DNA of 23,904 nt, from the NCBI GenBank assembly GCA_031969915.1, contig DALYJJ010000099.1:1-23904 (forward strand), read 5' to 3'. Positions 1-7,149 of this stretch are shown one piece after another. A model generated the notes under the pieces. It did not search any database. It had not been told where the DNA came from and saw nothing but the letters and a program-made list of their open reading frames with translations. This stretch comes from DALYJJ01 sp031969915. GTDB taxonomy: Bacteria > Acidobacteriota > Terriglobia > Bryobacterales > Bryobacteraceae. The stretch's first letter is position 1, and each line of letters opens with the position of its first letter. Both the position numbers and the translations under genes were made by a program.

Positions 1-138
1 CGGCGGGTGGCCATGGAACGCATCCGGTTGGCGGACCAGCACGCACAGTTGGATGGGGAGAAGCGGGTGGCCCAGGCGTTCGGCGGAGGGCAGAGGGAAC
101 CGTCTGCGCAGGTTCCGTTCATCCGGCTGAAGGGGTAG
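1..138 (+). CDS. C-terminal end of an unrecognised protein (partial)
   Basis: Frame 1 is open from the first base to a TAG at 136-138, giving 45 residues that end in VPFIRLKG. The composition is plausible for protein: charged, with MERIRLADQH near the left edge. No domain is recognisable in so short a tail. An ATG at 13 is in frame, but the gene more likely begins outside the window. It runs towards the flagellin gene, and the terminator at 192-223 separates the two. It could also be a chance open frame in GC-rich DNA, since 45 codons is weak evidence. Confidence 0.45.
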   Translation, partial: RRVAMERIRLADQHAQLDGEKRVAQAFGGGQREPSAQVPFIRLKG

Positions 139-191
139 GGCGGGAGTCCTTTCGCGAGCCGGCGGGTTCAGGCGCTTAGGATCAGGAGAGT

Positions 192-223
192 AAAAAAAGA
201 AGGGCCGCCTTTCGGCGGCCCTT
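192..223 (-). terminator. Rho-independent terminator of the flagellin gene
   Basis: A perfect 10-bp stem has arms 200-209 (AAGGGCCGCC) and 214-223 (GGCGGCCCTT) around a 4-base loop. Read on the minus strand, the stem is followed by an almost unbroken T-run (complement of the A-rich 192-200). It lies 24 bases beyond the flagellin stop codon. The plus-strand side lacks a T-run, so it should act mainly on flagellin transcripts. Confidence 0.9.
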
Positions 224-246
224 CGGCGTTCGGGCTATGGGTGCGA

Positions 247-2616
247 TTAGCCACGGAGCAGGGAGAGAACAGCCTGCGGCGCGGAGTTCGCCTGGGCGAG
301 GGCGGCGATACCGGCTTGGATCGCAACCTGCGCCTTGGTGAGGTTGGCGGCTTCGGCGGCCAGGTCGGCGTCGCGGATGCGCGATTCGGCGGCCGCGATG
401 TTGGAGACCTGGGACTGGGCGAGGTTCACGGCGTAGGTGAACTGATTCTGGCCCTTACCGACGACGGCTTGGTTCTTGCCGAGGGCCTTGACGGCTTCGG
501 CCAGGGCGGTGACGGCGGACTGGGCGCTATCGAGGGTATCGATGGTGGAGTTGGCGCCCGAGCCGACCTGTTTGGAGGAAACGACGCCATTGGTGGAGTC
601 GAGACCGGTGTTGTTGGCGTTCTTGCCGACGCTGAGGCGGAAGTCCTTCACCGTCGAGGTCAGGGTGAACTTCTCCGCGCCGCCGTCGATGACCTTCACA
701 GCGGTCATCTTCTGGAGCGTGGAGTCGTTGGACTCCTGGAGGGCCTTATTGATGGTGTTGATCGCTTCGTCCAGAGAGCGGGCGTTCGTGTTGTCGAGCG
801 TGATGGCCTTCGAATGCACGGTGCCCACGGCATCGGTTGCCTGAACGGTGAGCGCCTGCTTGTCGGTGGCATAGTTGATGGCGCTGAACGTGAGGGGCGT
901 GGCCGTGCCGGCGGTGTTGGCAAGCTGGTAGCTTCCCGAGCCGACATAGGCTTTGAAATCGGAGCCCGTCACCGTTGGGGCGGAGTAGCTGGCGACAGCC
1001 GCGTTCAGAGCCGAGCCGAAGTCGGCAGTGGCGGCGCTGGCGGAGATCTGGAGCCGGAACTTGGTGCCGGTGCCGGCGGTGAAGGTCACCGCACCGGAGG
1101 ACACTGTCGCCTGGAGGTCGGAGCCTTCGAGGCCGGCGGTGGTGGCGATGGCGCCATTGATCGCGCCGGCCATCGCGGCGTCCGTCGTGTTGTTCGCCGC
1201 GCTGAAGGTGACGTTGACGTCGATGCCCGCGCCTCCGTTGAAGGAGAAGGTAAAGCGGGTGTTGCCCACGGCAGCCGCGTCGGCGCCGGTTACGACGGAG
1301 TTGTACTCGAAGTTACTGCCGGCGTCCAGCATGAACCCGCCGAATCCGAGCCGATTCGAAGTATCGCCCGAGACCGCCACGCGCAGATCTTCGCCCTTGG
1401 CGCTGGTGAACTGGATACCACCGGACGCGGTCGGATCGACGTCGGTGACGGTGATGCCCGCGGCTTTCAGGGTCGAGTCGGCCGCGACCGCCGCCTGGAG
1501 GCGAGCGCCGTAGGCAGCCTGGGTTTCCGCCACCGCGCTGAAGGTGAAATCGTAGGGGGAGGTCAGCCCGCCACCCTCGATGCGGTACTTGATGGTTGCC
1601 GCACCGCCGAAAGCGCTGGCGCCAACAACCGCGCCCGTAGTGGTGCTGGCGATGTTCGATCCCTCGGCGCCGGACTGGAAGTTGCCGAGCAGAGCGTTGG
1701 CCATCTTGTCGCCGCCGGCGACCTGGAAGCTCGCCGTGCTCGAAGAGAAGGCCAGCATCTGGTTGCCGCTCGAGTCGGTGACGAGCTTGGCCTGGACGCC
1801 CGCGTTCTTGAAGGCTGTCGCCTGGCTGGTGGCCTGGTTGCCCGCGGCGGTGATGGCGGCGTTGACCGCCTGCACCATTGCGTCGGGCGAGGCGATACCG
1901 TTCACGTTGACGCTCAGTTCGATGGACTTGGAATCGCCGAAGCCGGGTCCGCTCAGCCGGAACTTGGTGAAGCCGGGGGTGGCGAGCGAAGCCACGTTGT
2001 TCGCGTTCGCAACGATGTTCTCTACCTTGGTGTCGCCCGTGGAGAGGTTGTAGGCGGTGGCGTTCTTCGCCTGCACGCCCTGGAGGCCGAGGCTCTGCGA
2101 GTCGATGGTGGAGGTGGTGAGGTCGATACCGACCGAACCGTTGGAGATTTCCGTCACGCCGCCGCTCGACCTGCCGCCGCCGATGAACACCTGGAGGTTC
2201 TTGGCAAAGATTCCGCCCGTGTTCAAGCCAACCGCCTGCGCCTGCCGGTCGATTTCCTGGAGCACGCTCTGGAATTCGCTGTTCAGCACGGCGCGCTCGC
2301 CGGTGAACGTACCGGAGGCCGATTGCGTGGCCAGGGTGCGGGCCCGGTCGAGGAGCTTCGAAATGTTGTTCATACCGCCGTCGACGATCTGCAACTGGCT
2401 GAGACCGTCATTCGCGTTGCGGACGCCCTGCGTCAGCACGCTGACGTCGGAACGGTACCCGTTCGCGATCGCCAGACCAGCCGCGTCGTCGCCGCTCGAA
2501 ACGATGCGCAGGCCGCTGGTGACGCGGTTGATCGTCTTGGCCTGCATGTCGCTCGAAAGCCGAAGGTTCTCCTGTGCTTGCAGCGACGGGAGGTTGGTAT
2601 TGATATTGAAAGCCAT
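247..2616 (-). CDS. Flagellin, unusually large (789 aa)
   Basis: This is the filament subunit of the bacterial flagellum, exported through the flagellar type III pathway. The N-terminal D0/D1 region (about 1-140) has the family pattern MAFNINTNLPSLQAQENL, then TINRVTSGLRI, DDAAGLAIAN and NDGLSQLQIVDGGM. The C-terminal D1/D0 region (about 695-789) has AESRIRDADLAAE and ends in VLSLLRG. The roughly 550 residues between are a Gly/Ala/Ser/Thr-rich variable region with several flagellin-IN-like segments, for example near VNVNGIASPDAMVQAVN and FSAANNTTDAAMAGAIN. Common flagellins have about 270-500 residues. The start is fixed by AAGGAG at 2623-2628, six bases before the ATG. It lies directly downstream of fliW and csrA and has its own sigma-28-like promoter and terminator. 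Confidence 0.96.
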   Translation of the reverse strand: MAFNINTNLPSLQAQENLRLSSDMQAKTINRVTSGLRIVSSGDDAAGLAIANGYRSDVSVLTQGVRNANDGLSQLQIVDGGMNNISKLLDRARTLATQSASGTFTGERAVLNSEFQSVLQEIDRQAQAVGLNTGGIFAKNLQVFIGGGRSSGGVTEISNGSVGIDLTTSTIDSQSLGLQGVQAKNATAYNLSTGDTKVENIVANANNVASLATPGFTKFRLSGPGFGDSKSIELSVNVNGIASPDAMVQAVNAAITAAGNQATSQATAFKNAGVQAKLVTDSSGNQMLAFSSSTASFQVAGGDKMANALLGNFQSGAEGSNIASTTTGAVVGASAFGGAATIKYRIEGGGLTSPYDFTFSAVAETQAAYGARLQAAVAADSTLKAAGITVTDVDPTASGGIQFTSAKGEDLRVAVSGDTSNRLGFGGFMLDAGSNFEYNSVVTGADAAAVGNTRFTFSFNGGAGIDVNVTFSAANNTTDAAMAGAINGAIATTAGLEGSDLQATVSSGAVTFTAGTGTKFRLQISASAATADFGSALNAAVASYSAPTVTGSDFKAYVGSGSYQLANTAGTATPLTFSAINYATDKQALTVQATDAVGTVHSKAITLDNTNARSLDEAINTINKALQESNDSTLQKMTAVKVIDGGAEKFTLTSTVKDFRLSVGKNANNTGLDSTNGVVSSKQVGSGANSTIDTLDSAQSAVTALAEAVKALGKNQAVVGKGQNQFTYAVNLAQSQVSNIAAAESRIRDADLAAEAANLTKAQVAIQAGIAALAQANSAPQAVLSLLRG

Positions 2617-2636
2617 GCTCTTCTCCTTGCAATGTG

Positions 2637-2658
2637 CGCCGGGAATCCTTTCCCGGCG
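2637..2658 (-). promoter_or_regulatory. Leader hairpin with GGA loop: predicted CsrA-binding site
   Basis: On the minus strand a 9-bp perfect stem (CGCCGGGAA / TTCCCGGCG) closes on the tetraloop AGGA. If the last A-U pair opens, it becomes the hexaloop AAGGAU. CsrA dimers are known to bind GGA shown in hairpin loops and to bridge two sites. The second site here would be the flagellin Shine-Dalgarno CAAGGAGA about 20 bases downstream. The hairpin lies between the predicted transcription start and the flagellin ATG, and csrA is the adjacent upstream gene. The structure is seen in the sequence; binding is inferred. Confidence 0.75.
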
Positions 2659-2690
2659 GCGGGCGGTTACGGCCCGCGCGTCTGAATTGC

Positions 2691-2717
2691 TTATCGCTGG
2701 CCGGGAAGAGGGTTTGA
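2691..2717 (-). promoter_or_regulatory. Sigma-28 (FliA)-type promoter for flagellin
   Basis: On the minus strand TCAA (2714-2717), a 15-base spacer and AGCGATAA (2691-2698) match the FliA consensus TAAA-N15-GCCGATAA at 3 of 4 and 6 of 8 positions, with exact spacing. It begins about 13 bases after the csrA stop. Transcription would start near 2683, giving a leader of about 67 bases that contains the GGA hairpin. Late flagellar genes are typically FliA-dependent. Confidence 0.65.
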
Positions 2718-2730
2718 GGGGAAAAGGACC

Positions 2731-2964
2731 TTAGTTGCGTGTGCGGAGGCGGGTGATGAGGTTGGACAGCGCCTCCGGTGCGATGGGGCGCGCCGCGGCC
2801 TGATTCTCTTCGGCCGCAAGCTTCATTTCTTTACGGAGAATCGGCAAGGAGCGGGGAGCCGTGATGCCCAGCTTCACGCGTCCGCCGCTCACCTCAATGA
2901 CCCGCAGTTCCACGGATTCGCCGAGCAGAACGGATTCTCCTGGCTTTCGGCTGATTACGAGCAC
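2731..2964 (-). CDS. csrA: Carbon storage regulator / translational repressor CsrA
   Basis: A 77-residue RNA-binding dimer that represses translation of target mRNAs, in FliW-containing bacteria chiefly flagellin. It opens with MLVISRKPGES and continues with VELRVIEVSGGRVKLGI, then APRSLPILRKEM. The Arg in LRKE occupies the position of the RNA-contacting R44 of E. coli CsrA. The tail beyond the core (AAEENQAAARPIAPEALSNL) is longer than in E. coli CsrA (61 aa), as is common where FliW is the antagonist. It starts at GTG, with AAGGAG five bases upstream. The start lies inside the last codons of fliW (10-base overlap), so the two are translationally coupled. Its own Shine-Dalgarno contains GGA, which would permit autoregulation, but this is inference. 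Confidence 0.95.
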   Translation of the reverse strand: MLVISRKPGESVLLGESVELRVIEVSGGRVKLGITAPRSLPILRKEMKLAAEENQAAARPIAPEALSNLITRLRTRN

Positions 2965-3449
2965 GGGGGCTCCTTCGCGCCGGCGTCCGTCGCGGGCCCG
3001 CGGTGCGAGGCGGGGAAGAGGGGGTGGTCGTGGGTGTAGCCGGTCTCGACCTGCACGGCCTGGACGCCCAGCCGCGCGTCGCGCCGGATCACCACCGGGG
3101 CGAGCAGGTTGGCGGTGGGCGGGGCGTCGGCCGGAATATGAAGGATGGCCAGGCAGACGATCTCGCCCTCGATCTGGGGCCGTGCGGCGGGGTGCAGTCC
3201 GAGATGCTGCAAGTCCTCCGGCAGGAGGTGCAGTTGATAGCCGGGGTCGATCAGGCGGGCGGGCACGGCGTGGAGGCAGAGTTCGGGATCGGTGAGGCTC
3301 TGCAGAAAGAGGATCGGGGCGGCGTCGGGCCGCTCGAGGGCGAGGAATTGTTTGTGGCCCTCAAACGCGGGCAGGCCGGCGGGAAAGTCGATGGCCGCGT
3401 TCTCCGGGTATTCGACGGGTCCGAAGCGGGGTGTGACGACGCAGGGCAC
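2955..3449 (-). CDS. fliW: Flagellar assembly factor FliW
   Basis: A protein of 164 residues, the usual size. FliW binds CsrA and free flagellin: when flagellin is exported, released FliW sequesters CsrA and flagellin translation resumes. Diagnostic segments are TPRFGPVEY near the start, then FPAGLPAFEGHKQFLAL, LFLQSLTDPELCL, the ANLLAPVVIRRDARLGVQAVQ block, and a short C-terminal extension. The start is GTG. No clear Shine-Dalgarno precedes it, but the family N-terminus begins here. It overlaps csrA by 10 bases and lies 34 bases downstream of the sugar transferase stop codon on the same strand, so read-through from that gene is possible. Confidence 0.93.
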   Translation of the reverse strand: MPCVVTPRFGPVEYPENAAIDFPAGLPAFEGHKQFLALERPDAAPILFLQSLTDPELCLHAVPARLIDPGYQLHLLPEDLQHLGLHPAARPQIEGEIVCLAILHIPADAPPTANLLAPVVIRRDARLGVQAVQVETGYTHDHPLFPASHRGPATDAGAKEPPCS

Positions 3450-3483
3450 TCTCGAAGGTAGTAGGAGGAGGGAGCGGGAATTC

Positions 3484-4872
3484 TCAGTGCGCGCCGCGCG
3501 TGAGCAACATGATTTTCACGGTGTGGAACATGATGTAGAGGTCGAGCGCGAGGGAGAGGTTCTTGATGTAGTAAAGGTCGTACTCGAGCTTGGTGACGGT
3601 GTCCTCGAGCGTGTTGCCGTACTTGTAGTTGATCTGCGCCCAGCCGGTGATGCCGGGGCGGACGCAGTGGCGCTGGTTATAGAAAGGGATACGGGCGGCG
3701 AGGAGTTCGACGAACTCGGGCCGTTCGGGGCGGGGACCGACGAGGGCCATGTCGCCCTTCAGGACGTTCACCAGTTGCGGCAGCTCGTCGATGCGGAGGC
3801 GGCGTAGCCAGCGGCCGAGGGGAGTGACACGGGGATCGTCCTTCTGGGCCCACACCGCGCCCGTGCGCGCTTCCGCGTCGACGTACATGGAGCGGAACTT
3901 GTAGACCGTGAAATGGCGGCCGTTCTTGCCGACGCGGGTCTGGCGGAACAGGACCGGGCCGCGCGAACTGAGCTTGACGGCGAGGGCAGCGGCCAGCAGG
4001 AGGGGAGTGACCAGGATGAGGCCGACGAGGGCGGCGAAAAAGGCGACGACGCCTTGCAGGGCGAGCGAGCGTTTCCGCGGGCCCCAGCCGCCGAAGATCA
4101 ACTGCGACGGGCGCAGCTCGCGCAGGCAGACCCTGCTGAAGGCAATCTCGTAGAGCGCGGCCGGCTCTTCGATGCGCAGGCCACCGAGCGAGAGGTCCAG
4201 GAGATCGTAAACGGGCAGCCGCTGGCGGCGCTCGGCGAGGCCGATGACGACGCGGTCGGGCCGGGTGGCGGCGGTGACCTCGCGGATCCTGGCCACCGTT
4301 CCGAGGGGTGGGCAAGCGGGCGGGTCCTCGACGGCATCCTCATCGCCGGCCAGGAATCCGAGGGGCTTCATTCCGAGTTCCGGGCGCTCGTTGATCCGGG
4401 CGACGACCTCGCGGATGGTGGGACTGGTGCCGGCGAAGAGGATCCGCTCGGCGCCGAAGGCGCGCAGAACGAGGCGATTGTAGAGCATGCGCCAGGCGGG
4501 CAGCAGGAAGAGACAGCCCGCGCTGCCGGCGAGCATGATGTCGCGAGGGAGCCGCCAATCGGCGTTCAGGTACGCGAGCGCGCCTTGCACCAGGAAGGCG
4601 ACGCCCATGACGAGGCAGATCTGCTGCACCAGAATGGTGCGGCGGGTGACGCGGATCTGGTCGTAGAGGTCAGTGAAGTAGAGGCCGGCGAGCACGCTTC
4701 CGGAGACGGCGAGAATGCGCACCAGGCCGTCCTCGTAGAGCAGGTACAGCTCGAACTCCTCCGCCTTGATGATCCAGGCGGGCAGCAGGTAGAGACCGAG
4801 GATCAGGGCGATCTCGCTGAGCAGGAGTCCGAGCACGCTGCTCGGGATAAAGACTCGGAAGATCTGGATCAT
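3484..4872 (-). CDS. Exopolysaccharide polyprenyl glycosylphosphotransferase (initiating sugar transferase)
   Basis: A membrane enzyme that should transfer a sugar-1-phosphate from a nucleotide sugar to undecaprenyl phosphate, the first step of exopolysaccharide repeat-unit synthesis. The 462 residues hold about four N-terminal membrane segments (about 12-34, 52-66, 83-101, 110-130), a soluble nucleotide-binding-like middle (about 140-265), a further membrane segment (about 274-298) and the catalytic bacterial sugar transferase domain (PF02397). That domain shows KFRSM 325-329, DELPQL 362-367, GPRP 379-382, RPGITGWAQ 405-413 and YDLYYI 431-436. The domain order resembles TIGR03025/TIGR03013 enzymes; the latter accompany PEP-CTERM/exosortase systems, but no exosortase is visible here. 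No other polysaccharide genes adjoin it. Confidence 0.93.
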   Translation of the reverse strand: MIQIFRVFIPSSVLGLLLSEIALILGLYLLPAWIIKAEEFELYLLYEDGLVRILAVSGSVLAGLYFTDLYDQIRVTRRTILVQQICLVMGVAFLVQGALAYLNADWRLPRDIMLAGSAGCLFLLPAWRMLYNRLVLRAFGAERILFAGTSPTIREVVARINERPELGMKPLGFLAGDEDAVEDPPACPPLGTVARIREVTAATRPDRVVIGLAERRQRLPVYDLLDLSLGGLRIEEPAALYEIAFSRVCLRELRPSQLIFGGWGPRKRSLALQGVVAFFAALVGLILVTPLLLAAALAVKLSSRGPVLFRQTRVGKNGRHFTVYKFRSMYVDAEARTGAVWAQKDDPRVTPLGRWLRRLRIDELPQLVNVLKGDMALVGPRPERPEFVELLAARIPFYNQRHCVRPGITGWAQINYKYGNTLEDTVTKLEYDLYYIKNLSLALDLYIMFHTVKIMLLTRGAH

Positions 4873-4932
4873 GTCCCCACTCGGTCAATGGGCCGGCGGG
4901 ACGCACAGAGAGAACGCCGCCGCCCGAGACGG

Positions 4933-4947
4933 GCGCCAAAGGTGCCA
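4933..4947 (-). promoter_or_regulatory. Possible sigma-54 promoter of the sugar transferase gene
   Basis: On the minus strand TGGCAC (4942-4947) is followed by five bases and GCGC (4933-4936). The essential GG and GC dinucleotides are 10 bases apart as sigma-54 requires, but the -12 box lacks the usual TT. Transcription would begin near 4921, about 50 bases before the ATG. No enhancer site was identified. Confidence 0.35.
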
Positions 4948-4973
4948 GTTTACCAGCCGGGGCTACCCGGCCG

Positions 4974-7148
4974 TCACCGCTGGACGGTGAGCGTATTGGA
5001 CGCCCCGGAATCGTTGTCCACCGTTACCGTCATTGACTCGATGGCGTCCAGCGCATTGATGCCCGTCACGTCGGAGCGGAACGTCAACGGAAGGGCGAGC
5101 ACGAACTGCCCGCCGAACGGCTGGGACGCCGGATTCCGGAACCAGGCGCCCGCCGGATCGCCGGCGGGAATGGTGAGCCGGGCGGCGGCGAGTTGGAAGC
5201 CGGTGCGCGGCCTGAACTCGACGATCACGTTCCGGAGGTTGCGGCCGGTGGCGAAACCGGTCAGGGTGACGAGCAGCGAGTTGGTGCCCTCAGAGGTGTT
5301 CACGGTTAACAGGCGCGGCGCGGCAAGCGGGACGCGCAAGCGCGCGACGGGCGGCGAAGCGGGCGTCAAGGCGAAGCCGCCGCGGGTATTGAACGAAGGC
5401 GTGAGCACGATGTCTCCGGCCACCGAACCGGTTTGCAGGCGAAGCAGCGTGTCTCCGTTCGGGAACTGCGCCGTGGTGCTTCCGGCGGGGATGGTGAAAT
5501 CGATGGAGCGGCTGCCGTTGCTCAGCACCACGGACCCGTCGGGGGAGAGGCCCGACAGTGGTTCGAGGGTCAGCACCACGTTACCCACGATGGCCACCGG
5601 ATAGGCACTATCGAGGCGCAACGACAGCGCCGGCTGCGAGAGAGGTTCGACGTTGCCGGAGGCGCCCTCGAAGCGATACGACGGCAGCGGTACGGCGGGC
5701 GCTCCGTTGCCCGAGATGGTAAAGGGCACGGTGTCGACGCGGAGGCCGGCGGAGGTGAGGCTGACGGTATCGGGCGAATAGCGGATGCCGAAGGTGACCG
5801 AGGCTCCCGGCTCGATGGTCAACGGGAGCGCGGGGAGGTTGATCAGTTCAAAACCGGCGCGCAGATCGGTGAGCGCGATGCTCGCCAGGCTGGACGCCGC
5901 CGTGCCGGTGTTCTCAACGCGGAACACGGCCTCGCGGCTCTGGCCGATGGGCGTTGCGCTGAAGAGCACGGAGCCGTTCGGCTGGAGGGTTACCGAAACG
6001 CCCGCCACGGTGTAGGCATACACGAGGCGCGGCCCGACCGCCTGGCTGACGAGGTCGAATTGCGCGTTGTTGATGCGCAGCCGCCCACGGGCGGCCCCCG
6101 GCGTCGCCGGCGTGAGGTTGACGGTGAAGGTGAACGATCCGCCCTGAACCAGCGGTTGCGGCAGCGGAAGCAGGTCAGAGAGCTGGTATCCGGCACCGGT
6201 GAGCGAGAGGGAACTGACCACGGTGTCGGCCGTGCCGGTGTTGCGCACGCGGAAGGAGAAGCTGCGCGTTTCGCCGATTTTGGTCTCGGGAATGGTGAGG
6301 GTTCCGCCCTCCTCCACGGTCGCCGTCCGATCTTCGAAGAGGCCTTCGTAGATCAGTTGCGGCCCGGTCCCGTTACCTACCAGGCTGACCGTGATGGTGC
6401 GGCTGTCGAGCCCCATGGTGAGCGAGCCGCGCGACGGTCCATTCTGCTTCGGGGTGTAGCGCACGCCGAAACGGACTTCCCGTCCCGTGTCGACGGCCCC
6501 GGGCAGCAAGGGCGCGCCGATCAGTTCAAAGTCCGCTCCGGAGAGGGTCAGTGTTCGAACATTGCCGACTCCGGAGCCGCGGTTGAAGATGCTGACCGTG
6601 GCCAGGAGATTCGTGCCGACCGGCGTATTCGGGAAGTCGATCGCGCCGCCGTCGGCGAGGCTGACCAGGTTGCCGTTGGTGGGCAAGATGTACGCCAGGA
6701 CGACCTCCGGCGCGGTACCCGTAAAGTTGAGGTTGAAGATGCTGAAGAGCGGCCGGCCGTCGGACCCGGGCTCGGAGACGACAAAACTGAGCTGAGCACT
6801 GACCACGCGGCTGGAGCGGGGCGTGAAGAGCACTTCCGATGCCGCGGTCTCACCCGGCTGCAGCACGGTGGCGGCGGCGGGGGCTGAGACCAAGGAGAAA
6901 TCTCCGGCACCCAGCAGATCGGCACCGGTAGCGATGGTCAACGGCTGGCTGGTGCGGTTGCGCGTATTCACCTGGATGCGGAGCGGACGCCCGATATCCT
7001 CGGCGCCTACTCCGACGCTGGCGTTGTTCGCCACGGTGCTGATGTTGTCGCCCACGCGGACCTGGATCAACAGGGGGAAGGTGGTTTGCGCCAGGGCGGG
7101 AAGCGCGGCCAGCGCGAGCAGGGCGAGCCCTCGGAAGCGGCGGATCAT
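4974..7148 (-). CDS. Secreted choice-of-anchor-D / ASPM-SPD2-Hydin-like repeat protein
   Basis: A protein of 724 residues starting MIRRFRGLALLALAALPALAQ, a clear Sec signal peptide ending near residue 21. About four tandem beta-sandwich repeats of roughly 100 residues follow, carrying the phrases FRVRNTGTADTVVSSLSL, FRVENTGTAASSLASIAL, FGVRYTPKQ and FGIRYSPDT. These are typical of choice-of-anchor-D and ASPM-SPD-2-Hydin domains. The last 250 or so residues are a different beta-rich region ending TLTVQR. No catalytic motif or C-terminal anchor is seen, so a structural or adhesive role outside the membrane is inferred. An upstream in-frame ATG at 7229 is rejected: it would add a basic, non-signal leader inside the preceding gene. 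The ATG at 7148 has GGAGG eight bases upstream and begins one base after the preceding stop codon. Confidence 0.88.
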   Translation of the reverse strand: MIRRFRGLALLALAALPALAQTTFPLLIQVRVGDNISTVANNASVGVGAEDIGRPLRIQVNTRNRTSQPLTIATGADLLGAGDFSLVSAPAAATVLQPGETAASEVLFTPRSSRVVSAQLSFVVSEPGSDGRPLFSIFNLNFTGTAPEVVLAYILPTNGNLVSLADGGAIDFPNTPVGTNLLATVSIFNRGSGVGNVRTLTLSGADFELIGAPLLPGAVDTGREVRFGVRYTPKQNGPSRGSLTMGLDSRTITVSLVGNGTGPQLIYEGLFEDRTATVEEGGTLTIPETKIGETRSFSFRVRNTGTADTVVSSLSLTGAGYQLSDLLPLPQPLVQGGSFTFTVNLTPATPGAARGRLRINNAQFDLVSQAVGPRLVYAYTVAGVSVTLQPNGSVLFSATPIGQSREAVFRVENTGTAASSLASIALTDLRAGFELINLPALPLTIEPGASVTFGIRYSPDTVSLTSAGLRVDTVPFTISGNGAPAVPLPSYRFEGASGNVEPLSQPALSLRLDSAYPVAIVGNVVLTLEPLSGLSPDGSVVLSNGSRSIDFTIPAGSTTAQFPNGDTLLRLQTGSVAGDIVLTPSFNTRGGFALTPASPPVARLRVPLAAPRLLTVNTSEGTNSLLVTLTGFATGRNLRNVIVEFRPRTGFQLAAARLTIPAGDPAGAWFRNPASQPFGGQFVLALPLTFRSDVTGINALDAIESMTVTVDNDSGASNTLTVQR

Positions 7149-7149
7149 C

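Noticed and set aside
241..2685. Long plus-strand open frame opposite flagellin
   Set aside because: It is an antisense frame of a clear flagellin. It is Gly/Arg/Val-rich without domains, as expected from GC-rich codon bias.
4956..4971. Hairpin GCCGGG-GCTA-CCCGGC as a terminator
   Set aside because: The stem is short and has no T-run on either strand. It also lies upstream of the sugar transferase and directly behind the repeat-protein stop codon, so a role is unproven.
3913..5604. Long plus-strand open frame opposite the sugar transferase and repeat protein
   Set aside because: It spans two recognised minus-strand genes and their gap and shows no protein family pattern.
5433..6887. A 484-codon plus-strand open frame
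   Set aside because: It is antisense to the repeat protein and has Arg/Gly/Asp-rich composition without motifs.
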